Source of the DNA: Hymenolepis diminuta
Taxonomy: Eukaryota; Platyhelminthes; Cestoda; Cyclophyllidea; Hymenolepididae
Length of the DNA: 64,000 nucleotides
NCBI GenBank assembly: GCA_900708905.1
Contig: CAADRB010000007.1
Span: 1,987,014-2,051,013, forward strand
Direction: 5' to 3'
Each line of letters starts with the position of its first letter. Within the stretch, counting starts at the first letter, position 1. Below the pieces are notes generated by a model that did not search any database, had not been told where the DNA came from, and worked only from the letters and a program-made list of their open reading frames with translations. The translations under genes were made by a program, and so were the position numbers. Below, one piece after another: positions 1 through 14,200 of the stretch.

Positions 1-1542
1 GAAATAAAATGTTACTATCGTAAAGAAAATATTTGATAATTTTCATACTTTCTCCTTAGCAGTTACGTTTTTATTATCCACGGTAAGGCAAGAAACCATT
101 CTGCAATATGCTGATCTATGGAAGGCATCTGAACACAGGGAACTGTAAAACAATCCGGTATAGGTTATTAAGGAGGGAGGGCCAAGTTGAAGTAGACTAA
201 ATTCTGGCACCAAATTAGTCTTACAAATTTGACCTTTTGATTCAGATTGTACACCTGCTTCTGGGGTAAAGTCCACTACTTCGTGTTCGTATATTTCAAT
301 GTGCAGATTTGAACATTTGTTCCCTGTTTTCTAAATGAAATTGTGCTCGTGGCATTCAGAGGTTATTAATTAATTTAGATGGTTGTTTATCACTGTAGAT
401 TCTTTTTCATCTGATAACCTATATATTAGGAGGAAGATGAGGGTGATCAGGATGTAGAGGTAGCATGTCACGTTGAATCCATCTGTCCTAATCTCTGAGT
501 CAATTTCCAAACTTACTAAGATAATATTTTCAAACAGGTAAAAGCTCCGTATTTTGAAATTTCTTGAAGAGTAATATTTTCTTTCTAATTTTAATGTTCC
601 ACTTCAATTTCTTTTAATAACATGTAAATACATGAAATCTCCCACAGTAACTTTCTTGTTATGATGGAATGTTAAGGAAATTAATTACAGCATTGCGTGT
701 AACCATGTTCAATATTCTACCAGACAGTAAAGCACTCCATAACCATTTTGTGTTCAAACCTCCTTTTGACAGGCTGATGAATATTTCCCTCGACTTCTAT
801 AACCTTCACTTTGAATACTAAAATCTGTGGTTGCGCTGTAGTCTTGTGGTGGGTAAAAGCCCTTTTTCAACTCGATACTGCGGCGGCAGAATTACTGGCT
901 CTTTTTCGTTAATACGAATCTGAATGGTAAAATGAATTTTTTGACTAGCTTATTTACAGGGAGATAATATTTTCTATTACTGGTTTGGATAAATGCTGAC
1001 CTTTGGGATATTAGGACATAACAAAATGTACTTTATTTATTAAAAAGTGGTCAGCCTCATACGTTCAGAATTCAAATGAAGTAAACGATTTTTGATCTCC
1101 TGACCTTTCATCGATCTCTGTTTCAATATTTAGAGACTTTCGGATTCTGTTAATATTAGGTAATTTAAATAGCAAATCTTATCAGGTTATGATTTGGATA
1201 AGGTATAGATGGTTGAGAGGCGAATTGGGAGATTTCAGTCTGGAAACCAAGATTTCTACATCGCTCACGTTGCAATCGGGAACTCCTTGTCTTTAAGAAC
1301 TTCATTTTTGTGAGCGTTCAGTAGGCGCTTGGCTTTCAATACAAAAAGGTGAAAATAGTAATATTTGTTGGTTTTCTAGAGCAAATATTTACTTTCATTG
1401 AGGTATTCTTTATGACACAATTAACAATAGTTCGATTTGATTTGGTTACAGAAGAAATCTTCTAGGTTAATATTTGTGAAAGGGATTAATATAATTAAGT
1501 TTTTGAATCGGAATGACTGCAGGATTTCTTTAATCTACCTTT

Positions 1543-1573
<31 letters not shown>

Positions 1574-2087
1574 GGGGAAGGTCATTCCTCTCCAATCTTC
1601 AGAAATAGAGTTTACGTAATTGAATATTGCTCGAGTATTGCCATTTTTACTCCTTTCTGATTGTATGCTTTCTTGGGGTGAAAAGTAATTAGCAGGAAAA
1701 GTTAGAGATGTCATTTTTCGAGCAGCTTGACACGACGTCATTCTGTGTGATGCACCATATCTGGCTTATCTTTGTCAGAGAATATTTTGGATAAAATGAT
1801 ACTCTTAGTGGCTTGTAATTGCATGTTCCGTAATCCGCTATTAATTTAAGGGAACTTGTGATTTTTTTCTAAAACTTATTTGATGCTATTTTTAATATCC
1901 TAAATTCAGAAATGTTTTTATATTCTTTTTTTCATTATTTGAATAGTCAATGTAAATTTCTTCTGATAGTAGCAATGAGTTTCTGTTCAAATTTTTTTTT
2001 CTAAAATGTATTTCATTTCACATATATACTAAATAATTTTAATATTCAGCAATAGTTTAAATATTTTTTGGTCATTAACTTTCACAG
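1..2087. other. Left flank, probably intron or upstream region of the ASPP gene
   Basis: No exon could be supported here. The stretch is AT-rich, and short open frames are no longer than chance allows at this composition. It ends in a good splice acceptor (pyrimidine-rich run then CACAG at 2083-2087) that opens the first recognisable ASPP exon, so at least the right end is intron. The missing N-terminal ASPP exons may lie further left or be too short to see. Confidence 0.5.
1541..1573. repeat. TA-rich microsatellite
   Basis: An almost pure alternating T/A run, interrupted by short T triplets. It is a simple low-complexity repeat in non-coding DNA. Confidence 0.85.
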
Positions 2088-2293
2088 GATTCATCGCGAT
2101 GGAGACGAGCATTTGGCGAGGTGTGCCGATTGGATCAACAGATTGGAAATATGCAAAATCAGCGACGATCACATCCCATAGCGGTTCGGTTAACCTCCAC
2201 CTCATCCACTCCCAATGCCTCAAAACCACCTCCCCCTCCTCCGTCCTCGCTACCTCTCACCACAGATCTTCCACCTAAACCTGCAACTGATCG
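2088..2293 (+). CDS. ASPP exon: basic and proline-rich linker
   Basis: The acceptor is CACAG at 2083-2087 and the donor is GTAAGT at 2294. The exon is open in the frame that continues into the next one and ends two bases into a codon. It encodes an Arg/Gln-rich segment (FGEVCRLDQQIGNMQNQRR) and then a Ser/Thr/Pro linker with a six-proline run. It has no family signature of its own. Assignment rests on phase, composition and position. Confidence 0.72.
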
Positions 2294-5200
2294 GTAAGTT
2301 CCTCTACTTCTCCGATTTCCTCATTCATTTTTGGTTGTTAGAATGATCGATTATGCAAACCTTACAGTAATCGTAAGATTGAATTGAGTTCAATATAGGA
2401 AATAAGTATTATAAGAAGAAATTAAGCAGATAGATAACCAATGACATATCTTGCATAGGATTTCATATATAATTATGAACTAAATTGGGAATATTCTAGA
2501 ACACACTGTGGAAGGTTGATAAACAATTAGCAAAAAGAAAATCAATACTTGCATACAGATGCAAATGATCTAATATGCTTAACTATAAGTTAAAATATCT
2601 GAAGAAAGCAAACTTAGCTTGACTGGATAATATCAAGCATCTCTTGACCTCTTAACCGGTTTTAAGTTTGTTCAACTATTATCCTACCTGTAAAATAGAT
2701 AGGCTCCGCCCTTGAATACGACTAATCTATGACTCATGTCTATGGTATAGAATGATTCATATCCATATTCAGCTTGTGAGGAAGTGCTCTAGTTATCGTC
2801 CTTAAAAATCATATTGGCGATGCTTTTGTGTTTGTCTTTTAATCTACCTTGCAATTTATTCAAAGTTCTATTGCCTATCTCGTGTCTAAAACTGTGTAGA
2901 ATGTAACAATGTCTACTTAGCGCATTAGAATCCACCTTTTATCAATATGACGTTAAAGTTAGCCCTCGGACGAAATAGAAGAGCATAATATTTCAGGGAA
3001 TACCCTTTTCTAAAAGTGTAATCCTGTCGTATGAAACCCTAAGTATGCAGCAAAGTAATCATTACTTTTAAATTCGGTGAAGAAATGCATTTTACAATTC
3101 CCATATTAGGCGTAGTGAAGAAGCCCTCAATGAATTAGTATTAACCACTACGGTTAATATATTTATGTCGATAGATCCTGAATTTATCGTCAATGATTAC
3201 ACAGATTTCCAACTGCAAACCCTTCACAATCCGTTGAAATTTGTAGGTGGGGAAAAAATAAAACCTCAGAATAATTTTGCGGAAGTAAATTAAAAATAAC
3301 ATTTCAGAGTATAAATCATAACAAATGTTCAATTTTTTCATTGTTTATGAAAAGGGGAAAATAGGAGTGCAGAAAGGAAAAGTTATTAGGAGGTATATAT
3401 AAAGATATTCACACGTTCCTCTACTCAAGATTGTGTCGGACACGCTATACATTTCAGAAATCAGTTTTTTTTCGAGTGCAAAAATGACGGAAGGTCATTA
3501 AAGAAGCACATGCTGAGACCGTTAAGAACTGTCATGCGAAACTCAAGGCCACAGTTTCCGTAATGGAGTTCAGAGTGGGTTTAAGAAACTGTGGACAAAT
3601 GCTTAAGTATAGTTCAATTGAAACTGAAATCTACTGTTATACGTGTTCGTCTCATGATCCATTTGTCAAAGAGAAAATAAAAGTATGTCGACTATTTAAT
3701 TTTTTTTTTCCTTCATGATATTAACATTTTGTGCTATGTTTTCTTCCTTTTATATTGAAATTAACGTATAATTATAAAATTTTTAAAAGTTTTTCTTCTC
3801 TTCTCTGCTAATGTTTTTGCGGATATTTTGAGATTATTATCATCAAGTATTATTTATTTGATTTTGTTTGAACAAGAGTTAAATTCAAGGTTCCCTCATT
3901 CCTCTCTCTAGGTCACTTATGTTGGTAGAAATTGCATCAATTGCATCAAATCCAGGCATTTTCACATTGAGGTGTGAGTAGCTTTTATTATTATATAAAT
4001 ACTGATGAGTCTGAGATAATTTCAATATATTTTCAGACTGAAAGTCACGCCGAAAATAAATTCACATTCGATATCTTCCCTTCGGTATATACCTGCATAG
4101 AAGATGGGTCATGAAGGCAGCAGTATAAATACCGTTTTAGAGAGAATGCCACCATTCTCTCATGGGTCATAAGTTGTTTCTGGATGCATATATAATAAGG
4201 GGATAATCCCCTCTCCCTCTACCTCACAATGCGTCTTATCAGTCCGCACCATCAGCCAGTTAGTCCGCGCACACATTATCGCCAGCCACGAGCGCGAACG
4301 ACTCAGTGCATTCAAAGAGTGAATGCGGGCATCCACGCTTACATGCAAATGCAGAGATCTAATCTCTTTTCGCTCTGTGCTCATTTCTGTCCTCTCCCTC
4401 ATTCACGCCTCCTGCTCATAAACACCCCCATAGTCACTCAAAGCGAGAGTAGGAGGGGGTAACCAACGTATATTATCTATCTGAGAGTGTGGAATGGATA
4501 TCTAGCTTTCCTTTTCACAATCAGTCTACAGACTAGATTTTTACACGTAATGACAGCAAATAATTCTGACATAGGATCGAGTGGTCTATTCGAGATCTGC
4601 AAAAATTAGTCCACTGGCGGCGTAGTGGTCAACGAAGTCGCAAGATTAATACTTATCAGTCCACATCCAGTGATGTGGATGGTCAAACAGTTAGGCTAAT
4701 TCTAGTCAAAAAGGGACTGACGAAATATGATTTCCTCATAAAGGTGGTTCCATGATATCCTCCTATCTGTACACTTGTACACTTCCTCGGTAGGTCTTAT
4801 TAGTTTGACATAAGTATCGAGTACTTCTTCGTTGACCTCAGACAGTTAATTAATATATAGACGGAAGATAATGAAGTATTTAGCTCTCTTTGTTGATTTA
4901 GAAAGTGGATCTTATAGTTTTCCGATCAGTTGCTCTCTTAGCTCAATAACTATGACGAGATATTTAATGATGCTAGCTGTTTATGCTGTTCTATTACAGC
5001 GAAAAAATGCAGAGAATATTTCTCAAATAGATTTCTCCTTCCTGAATAACATCTATATTTCATAACTAGACTTTATATAACAGTGGTTGCTATCTTCTTC
5101 CAACTCCTTTAATGGTGTGTATTAATATGGTTTGTTTTTTCAGAGCACGATCAGTCATCCAACTCCTGTAGTATTTCGGACATTGGCGTTTGCCTCATTG

Positions 5201-8200
5201 GAGTATTTCATTCATGAATATTCGATTACAAGAATATTTGAACATAATATCCCTGTATTGAAATCTTAAATCGCACAATTTTACACTCTTCAGAAACTCA
5301 TCTTTGCATAAAATTTACGGAGATGGTAAGATTTATCGGTTATCGAGCGAATTTGAGAGAAGAAAGAGTTCAGAATATATATTCATATAATAAGTCTCTT
5401 ATGAAATATTAGAGGGGGAATAAGAAAATTCGGGGTTGTCTCCTGTTAGCTACTCATCTCAGAGGGAAGGATACGTATTGGTATTTTAAAATGATAAAAC
5501 TTACATATCTCCTCAAAATATCTCTAAAAAATGAATTAACATCGTTCATTAAGTCTGAATTGGGAACAGTGTTTTGATACGTGTTAATTGAATAAACACC
5601 TTTTCCCTAACTTAATGAATCAAAAAATTTAGCCTTTGAAGTCATTGGTGGTCGCCTTATTTGTGAAATCTCTTCGATACAACATAAGACATTGTCTTCC
5701 TCTCCGATCCTGTTTAAATCCCTCTCAGTCAAGATTCTACTGGTTGGGGAATGGGAGTCGAATTTGTTGAATGCTTTATCCATTATAGTTTTTTAACAAT
5801 ATATAAAAAGTCTCTCACAAGTACCAGGAAGAGACGTCCAAGACTTTGATTTAAAGTATGTCTTATTATTCAATCGGTGAACAGAAATAAGTTGTGATTG
5901 GGAATGTAAACTATGATTACATTTCCGAAGATTTTCCAATGGTAACTTTTATTTCTTCAAACTTCCTGATGCACTATATAGATGACTGCACTATGTATTT
6001 TAAAAAGATACAATTCACTGTTTATACTGTGTAGTGCTTGTGTATTATTATAGTATATTCAATTCCATTGGCTTGGGAATGCAATATATTTACTATTCAT
6101 AATTGCCCTATTTGGTGTCACAGACTAACAATGTTAAGGAGATGTAAGCTGTGAAATACTTACATATGTTGACATGATCTTTGCAGGTCGGGTCGTCACT
6201 CAAGTGCCGGAAATCACAAGCGCGATTTCACCCCAATCCCTTCACCTCGGCTTAACCGACCTGCCTCGGCACCAATCGATAATGAATTCCCTACTCCCAC
6301 TTCAAATCCTCCCACAGCAATTCCGGATACACACCCACCACCCCCACCTAGACCCCCACTACCTTCACCGAGTCCTCTACTTCATCAAAAGGCCCGCTTT
6401 GCCTCGAGGAAAGAGATCACAGCCACCTACCTCACTCCATCTCACTGGCGAAACGAGCATTCTGATGAGTACAAACGTACAGCTAGTGAGAATCTTCAAG
6501 CTCAATTGGCTTCCCAACAACTATTACTTACACAGAATAATAGTAGTATCGAGGGTCTGCTCCCTGAAGCGAAGAGACTGTCGGTATCTGAGGTATCCGA
6601 GGAGGGTGGAAAGAACTGTGTTCTAGAGGCTGCGGTGCCTTACGTTGAAGATGAGGAGGAGTCGACTTCCACAAACAGTTCGACCGATAGCACTCCGAAA
6701 CCGGCAAGAAAGGGTATTGCTTCTTCTCATTCTCAGGCTCCTTTGGTGGATGGTAGTGAAGACAGTGCAATTGGCGACACGGATTTCTCACCGATTGTGA
6801 GTCAAGAGTCGCCAAAACGCGTGGAAGGAAAGAAACCGATCCTGAGAAAGGATTATGAGGAAAAGAGGAAGGTAGAAAATGGAGAAGTGAAGGAAGGGAA
6901 AACGAGTCCAAGTTCCCCGAAAGCTGGTGTTAGATTCCATCCACTCGCACTGTTGCTGGATGCTGCTTTGGAGGGAGACTTGGCGTTGGTTAAGAAAGCG
7001 GCAGAAGAGGTCAGTTTTACCTTTTGTGTATTCTAAGAAAACGAATATGTTATATTTCAGAGTTTGAGAGTGGAACTTGTAAATTCTTGACGTTCTGGTT
7101 ATAGTCTGTTTTAATTAAATAAATTCCAACCAAGTTACCGAGATTTTGAAGAGGTAAGCGAGTGTTTATTCAGGTATGCACTGCCAGATGCTTGTCAGAT
7201 GTATTTGGATTATTAATTCATTGCCAAAATAAATACCATACATTTTATTTGAAGCTAAAAGGAACCGGTAATTTTAAAAGTAGATAATTCGTTAATGGTA
7301 CTTTGTATGGTAGTGAATTGGTTAAACCATTCTATTTCCTCTCTGTTCAACTCCAAGTTGGTTAGTGCGGCACTTTAAACTCTTGATTGATTTTGCACAT
7401 CAATCCATCGAAATATATTTGTATTGGTTTTCTACCGATTAAAACTACCTTTCCATATCTATCTTACTTCCTCCCCTTTTCGCCCCTCCTCTCCATACAT
7501 ACATTATTTTTTATATAATTACGCGCTTTTGGTATTCTTCAGTTCAATTAAATTCAATGAGAGTTTTAATTTTGTCGCTTTGTTCTATTCCTTATTAGAC
7601 ATTCAATTGCTAGTTGTTCAATTGTCAAATGACTGGGGGTAACATTTCAGTAAGTTCTAATATCCTATAATATTATTGGCCATTTCTTTTGTTAGCTAAT
7701 AGGAAGTGTAAATTCTTTGCAAGGATCCTCATGATACCGTATCTGTTGTATTCCAGCAGTAGTTTTCATGGTCGTTATTCAATTTCTCTGCGTCGCCACG
7801 TCATTGCTCCCGAAAAAAGTATTGGTGTCAACCAGGCATCATCTTACACTATCTCAGTTCTTGTATGAGAGATATTTAAGATATGTTACTTTTATGGTGC
7901 AGCAGAAAAAGTGTATCGAAACATATTTTTTAACCTCAATACTACTTATATAAGTAATCGTTAGATTAACAATTTTGGTATAATTTATCATTTAGTTTAT
8001 CCCGATGAAAGTTATCTCATTATTTTTAAAGTCAGAAGCCTGATTCGAATCCATAATTTCCCAATGAGGTTCCATTCTAGACGTAATTATTATACCGATT
8101 TAGTTCTTCTCCCTAGTTTCAGCTTAGCTGTTATTTCTCGAGACATTTGATAGAAAATTTAATGAACGTTTGCTTTCTTGATTACCCACATGTTGATGTC

Positions 8201-11200
8201 AGGAATTGGATCGGAAAGTATGAATGAATACTGAAAAGATTTTTATGTCTCCTACAAGCAAATATCAAAATAAGGCTGTTTTCTGATATACTCTCTAAAA
8301 TAAAAGTGCCTCAAAAGAGTAGGAGATGGACACATAGAACTCTAAATGAAATCGATATTCTTTCCTAATGTTCATCAAGTTTTCATATTGTAATTATCTA
8401 TATGGGTATATACATTATTTGCTTGATGAACCGATAACTATTAATCATATGATGAGTCATTTTTTCATATGCGTTGCCCAGTGGATATTTTTTTCAATAT
8501 TTTTCCCCTTTCATTCAGGTTTCAGACGTATCGGAAGCCAATGATGAGGGCATTACAGCTCTCCACAATGCTGTCTGTGCTGGTCGAACCGAAGTGGTTG
8601 AATTTTTGGTTTGTGAAGCGGGTGCTGACGTGAATGCAGGAGATACGGACGGTTGGACACCCCTACATTGTGCCGCCTCATGCGCTAATCTGGCACTGGC
8701 TCGGCTCTTGGTTGAACATGGTGCTGCATTGCATGCTCGAACCCTGTCTGATCATGAAACTGCTCTTGAAAAGTGCGATCAGGCTGATGCTGATGCGGAA
8801 TGCGAGAAGTATTTAACTAGTGAGCTGATCGATGCGCTATATTTGTGGTCAACCAATAAGATGCATTCACCAGCTAATCAGTGATTACTAATGTAGATTC
8901 AGTTTAGCCAATGAGCTTCGTACATTGTAGATATCAACTGGGCGATTCTTCTACTGGGAGACTAACGTATCCATAATACTAAAAGTGGATGATCTATGTG
9001 GGATTTCAATTAAAAAGGACTAAAACCATGAATAAGTTGAAAATCGAATTAGTTTCGAGAAATTCAATTTGTTTAGGTGCATTTTTCTCTAGTTACCCTG
9101 GATAAAACATTAGTTAATATTTTTAAGGGTGGCACTTTAGCCATCCAGGAGCCTAACGGATCTTGCGGCAACCTCTTAATTTGTTTGTTGATAGCCGACA
9201 ATACTACCCTCCATCCAAGTCGAGCATTGGGAAACGTCTTCCTGGATGGCTTTGGGAATCATTTAGGAATTTCTGTAGTTGAAGTTTAACTAGTAATCTT
9301 TGGACCGGAATAAATTCTGGATACCTTCTTATCTAGGACAAGGAAACATATTTATATGAGATATTTCACTGTTTCCTCAAGAGGCCAGTTTAACTATATT
9401 TGAAAATTACGGGAACTCTGCATCTAGCAATTCCATAAATTGCAAGAAGAGTTGAATCGTCTTCAATTCCGACATCTGTGTCAATACTAATGAATCGTCA
9501 AGATTAAGTATATTCATTTCAGCCGGAAGCCGATGAATTAACTAAAATAATACCCAAAAGGGACAGGAAGTTAGACATGTTCTACTCCTGCTAAGTTGTA
9601 AGAAATCTCCGGCCTTTGTAGGTCAAATTATTCTTTCTAACCAAACTGTAGTGGAATAGAAGACGTCTGCTTTGCACTGATCTCTCAAATTAGTTTAACG
9701 GAAGCGAGTTAGTTTCGAAATTCCCTATTAAACTCCTAAGAATTTGCTTGCATAATGTTAAAATCTTCGTTTTACGCCATCAGAGCTCAAAATTTCAGGA
9801 AAATGAGAAGTGGAAATGTGAGTGGTTTTTAGTGACAGTAATTGAGAATAATTACGATCACAGGATTTCAGTTTAAAGTTTACAGTTTTATGCCCGAGAA
9901 TGATACCGAATCTATTCTGCCACTTTAGCCGAACAAGATCTCCTGGGTAGTGAAGACAACGGTCGTGTCTACGCTCTCTTCCCTCGTGGTCTCGAATTCG
10001 CTGGTCCAGGTTCCCCAGACGCTCATATTGAACCTGACGAACTCCCTATTTATCCCAACGAAGAACTCCGCATTATCCATCGCTCCCCGAACGGCGAACC
10101 TGATTGGATGCTTGCAGAAAAGGTCAACACCTCTAATGATGGATCAGTTCCCCAACAAGGTCTAGTACCACGTGCCTTCATTTCCCGCTTCAAAATTGTT
10201 CGAGTACCTCCAGCTAGTCGGCCTATGCCGTTACCTCCACCCGACTCTGTTGCTGGGAGATTTGGACGGGTCTTCCAGTCCCCTAGCCCGATCGAAGAAG
10301 AAACGGAAGATTCGGAAGGAGTTTCCTCCGAGGATATGGATACTGATTTAATGATGAGGGATGGTGAGAGCCCTCAGATGGTTGAACGAGATGACGAGGA
10401 GGAGGAAGATAAACAAAAAATGGTGATGACGATGGAGGAGAACAGTCAAGATGGAGAAAATGGAGACGAAGTGAGTTGAGCCCTGATTTGAATTTACCGC
10501 ATCCACACACGTTTAAATAACAATCCACTTATTGGGCTCGAACCAGGGAATTGCGTATCCGGACATTTATAATCGGTTAGAAGATAGATGTTGGTCTCTT
10601 AAATTATTTTTGTATTCCAATATTTTTTGCAGGAAAATTGCTTTCGTTTCAATTCGAAACCTCTTGGAACCATGTAAGCCGTCTGAACGGGTTTTGGAAA
10701 TAGCATTAGATACCGGATGTCTGTCTTCTGAAGAAAATATTCGCTCGTTTTGTATTATGGAATTTTTTCTGCGTTTTTTGCATGTCACTAGTGTTCTGCT
10801 TTGAAATTTGTGAGATGAATAGTTTATGCATGTTTATGTTGCTTGTGTTTAAAACATATGGACTATTTCTTGGGGTGAGAAACCGCTTTTGAGGAAAATG
10901 TCCCAGTTCATTTTTGATGGCTTTAACAACGCTCGATTTGAGCAGAGGACAGGTGTCATGGAGCCACTATTATGAGAAGCTCGCATTTCACCACCCCTTT
11001 CATTGATCGGTATTTAAGGTAGCGATTAGCTATCAGTATCACTGAATCATATATATCGAAGACATTGAATACTAGGCCACCGGCACACTATTGAAAGGAA
11101 GTGTTTTCTAACACTCCTGTTAGGCAGATGAATAGCATTGGAGTCCCTCTACAAAGGTACTTCCATTTTACCACAAGTTTTAATCAGCATGATTACCTAA

Positions 11201-14200
11201 TTCATGATCTCGAACTTTGCAGAATGGTACGTCGCTATTTGTGTTCAAATTCTACGCATCCCGGCATTAGTAGTTCACTATTGATATATGAACTGCAATT
11301 AACTCTTTTTGTACTTATTGATAATAAAACTTTTCTAAGGACCGTCTTCGAGTCGCTCTTGATTTGATTTTCGTTTCCTGAGTTTCATCACTTTACTTCA
11401 TCAAATATCGGGAAATGGCACTTGAATGCCATCGTTTCGGAAGACCTTTTATTGCGCTCACACTTTTAGCTGAACTGACAAGAATTTTATTCTATATAAA
11501 CTATCAGGAAGTCTATTTTGGCCTAGTTTTTATTATTTAACTTTATATAATACCACTTTAGCTATCGTGGCGGAGAGTAAAAAAGCGATTGTCCTTTTTG
11601 GTGAGAGCTAGAAAGCCTCACTTCAAAGCCACCTCTCCATTAAATTAGATTTTTTAATCGGAAAGTTGATTTTTCAAAATGAAGTGAGAGTTTTCAATCC
11701 CAACTATCGGAAAAGGAGATCCACTTTTAAGAATATCCTCAACTGAGAATTAATCCTAGTGCCTCTAAATAAATTATTTTTCGACATTTATAGTGGAAAT
11801 TTAAGTGCCTTTTCCTCTATTGTTCAATGTTAACCAGCGTGATTCATCATTGTATGCACAAAATTTCGACGACAGATTTCGAACCCTTATCACTTGACAT
11901 AGTAGCATATTACTATCACTGGGGAACCTTGGAATCAAGTCTTGATTTTGAACTTTGGAACATTAGAGCATGACACAGATAAAATTTAAAGGTGGACAAC
12001 TAGACGAAATCCGAATTTAAATTAAGAAAGGTTACCTAAGACGGTATCCTGTTTACCTGACGCCAGAATTCCACTCAATTCCACCCCTTCCTCACTACTT
12101 ATTTGACTTTTACGCTGCCCCTTTTGTGTCGATACTTTCCCTTAATTAAACATTTCAATATTTTACTTTGCTATAGGTAATAATATTACAAAGTCATAGT
12201 TAAGATGAAAAGGATAAACTTGTCGGTAACAGTGATATATTTATTTTGAGATAAGCAAGGATGTGTTAGTCATTTGTTGATTTGAATTCTGTCCTTTTGT
12301 TTATCTACTTAAAAATTGTATTTTTTTTGTCACTGGGATTATTTTTTTCTCAATTTGAAATGGATTCTGAACTCATTTTATTAAATATGTTGTTCACATT
12401 TCAGAATGCTACATCTGTTATTTGTTAGATTCCATGATCCGTCATATTACGTTCCGTCTCCAGACATCAAATTATTCATTTGAAAATAAATACCGATTTT
12501 TAATATTTTTTTTTAACCTTTTGAATTACTTAAACCAAAAATAAATTCGTTTCTTGCGGAGAGATGACAGTTATTTCTCAAATTAGTTATCTCACGGTTA
12601 TACACAGTTAGTTTTCAACGAGATTTTCCCCTCCAAACCAAACATTTTGTTCAGTCCATTTGTGTGGGAAGAAAAATGGTTCAGGTTTTATAAATTTAGA
12701 GAAAAAAATGGGTTAAATTTTGAAAACGAAAATATTTCACGCATTCTTGATTTTGAATCTCTCGTATGACTATTACCGACCAAAAGTTAATGACGATATC
12801 TCCCATTTTTTGATAATTTTTCAACACTCATCTTGAGCAAGGGGATGATATTGTGGTGTCACCCTGGTGAGAAACTCGAATTTTGCCAGCCCCTTTATTA
12901 GTCAAATGCTACATATGTAGTCGGTCATTCCACTCACTGGTTGTGCATCGATGAGCGTTGAACCTGGGATCTCTGAAATCGCTGCGCCACTGACCCACGT
13001 AGACTGATTAATAAATTTAGAAATCGTATAATTCAGAAAAAGCAGTATTATTGAATCACCGTTGTCTAACAAGTGGAAGACATATCGATTTTAATACTAA
13101 CCTTATTCGTGTGTTTCTAAGCTATTAATTTAACATCAGGATGTGTATTTCGGTAACTTGGCGGTCGCGTGTACGACTGGATCATAAAATGGCATTGGCT
13201 CGGGAAAAAGCGGTCTGTTTATGTGATCGACCTGGTCTTGGTATAACGCGAATATGTGTAGTCGTTTAAATCTTCTTTTTAGGGAGAGAAATTGTCGAAA
13301 TAATCCTACTTAACTTGCTCAATCTTAAGAGTAAAACAGGAGATTAAGCGTGGATAAAAAATACTAAAGGCAACTCGTTGTAGCTCAATAAGCGAAAGGG
13401 GGATGCAGAGGTTTTTATTCGCACTTGGTGATCCATCCCAATAAGTCGACATTAACTTCTTTAATCAACGTACTCCCCTCACTATCTGGATTTTATTAAT
13501 TTCGGATTCATTGGCGGATATCAGCCTTTGTTGGTTATCTTTTAGCATTTTGTCGGAAGCAGGCACAATCTCTTTCTTCATTAACCCAACTCATACGCAC
13601 ACACACACGCTCTCTCGTCTTCTTACTTTGAGACTGGTAATTTAGCGATTCTGAAATGAGGTCATTAGATTAATTCTGTGGAGACCCCGATTTGCTGTTT
13701 GCTACCCGTGTGTGATAAGTTTTAATTATGAGACTGAATTATATCTGTATAACATAATTCAATGTTATACATTGAATATCACTTTATGTTACAATGGTTA
13801 GCAGTGTTTTTCTTCATTGAAATTGAAAGGTGAAGGTTAATGGAAAATTATTTTGGAATTTTCTGGGGGAACAAATGTACTGAATTCTAATCTTGCCTAG
13901 ATTAAATTTTAATTAAAATTAATAATTGAATATGTATATATTTCTCTTCTATTGCAATATCGCAAAACACTTGAGTCTTTTCTTGAAAGAAACACTTTTA
14001 AAATGGGAATTCGAATTGCAGTAGTTGTTTTTAAGAAAAATTTGTACGATAGGATTTTGATATGCTTTCCCATTGTCCAAATCAATTTTAAAATTCATTT
14101 ACGTTTGAAATGAACCTTGAAGTAACTATTGTATTTTCTTAATTTTTCTATCTTACCCATCTTCCTTTTTCTAATTGGCTAACATGATTTTATCTACCAG

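Larger units (their letters stand above)
2294..6186 (+). other. ASPP intron (3.9 kb)
   Basis: Bounded by GTAAGT at 2294 and TTTGCAG ending at 6186. It is mostly AT-rich, with one SINE copy near 4.6 kb. A GC-richer patch at about 4.1-4.46 kb holds TATA-like motifs and a possible alternative first exon. Confidence 0.75.

Noticed and set aside
4160..4402. Minus-strand frame opposite the candidate ASPP alternative exon
   Set aside because: It is the complement of the same GC-richer patch and has no splice or promoter support.
8820..8883. Continuation of the ankyrin exon to a stop codon at 8881-8883 as the end of the ASPP protein
   Set aside because: A GTGAGC donor at 8820 joins in phase to the SH3 exon and restores the family alignment, so the downstream codons are intron.
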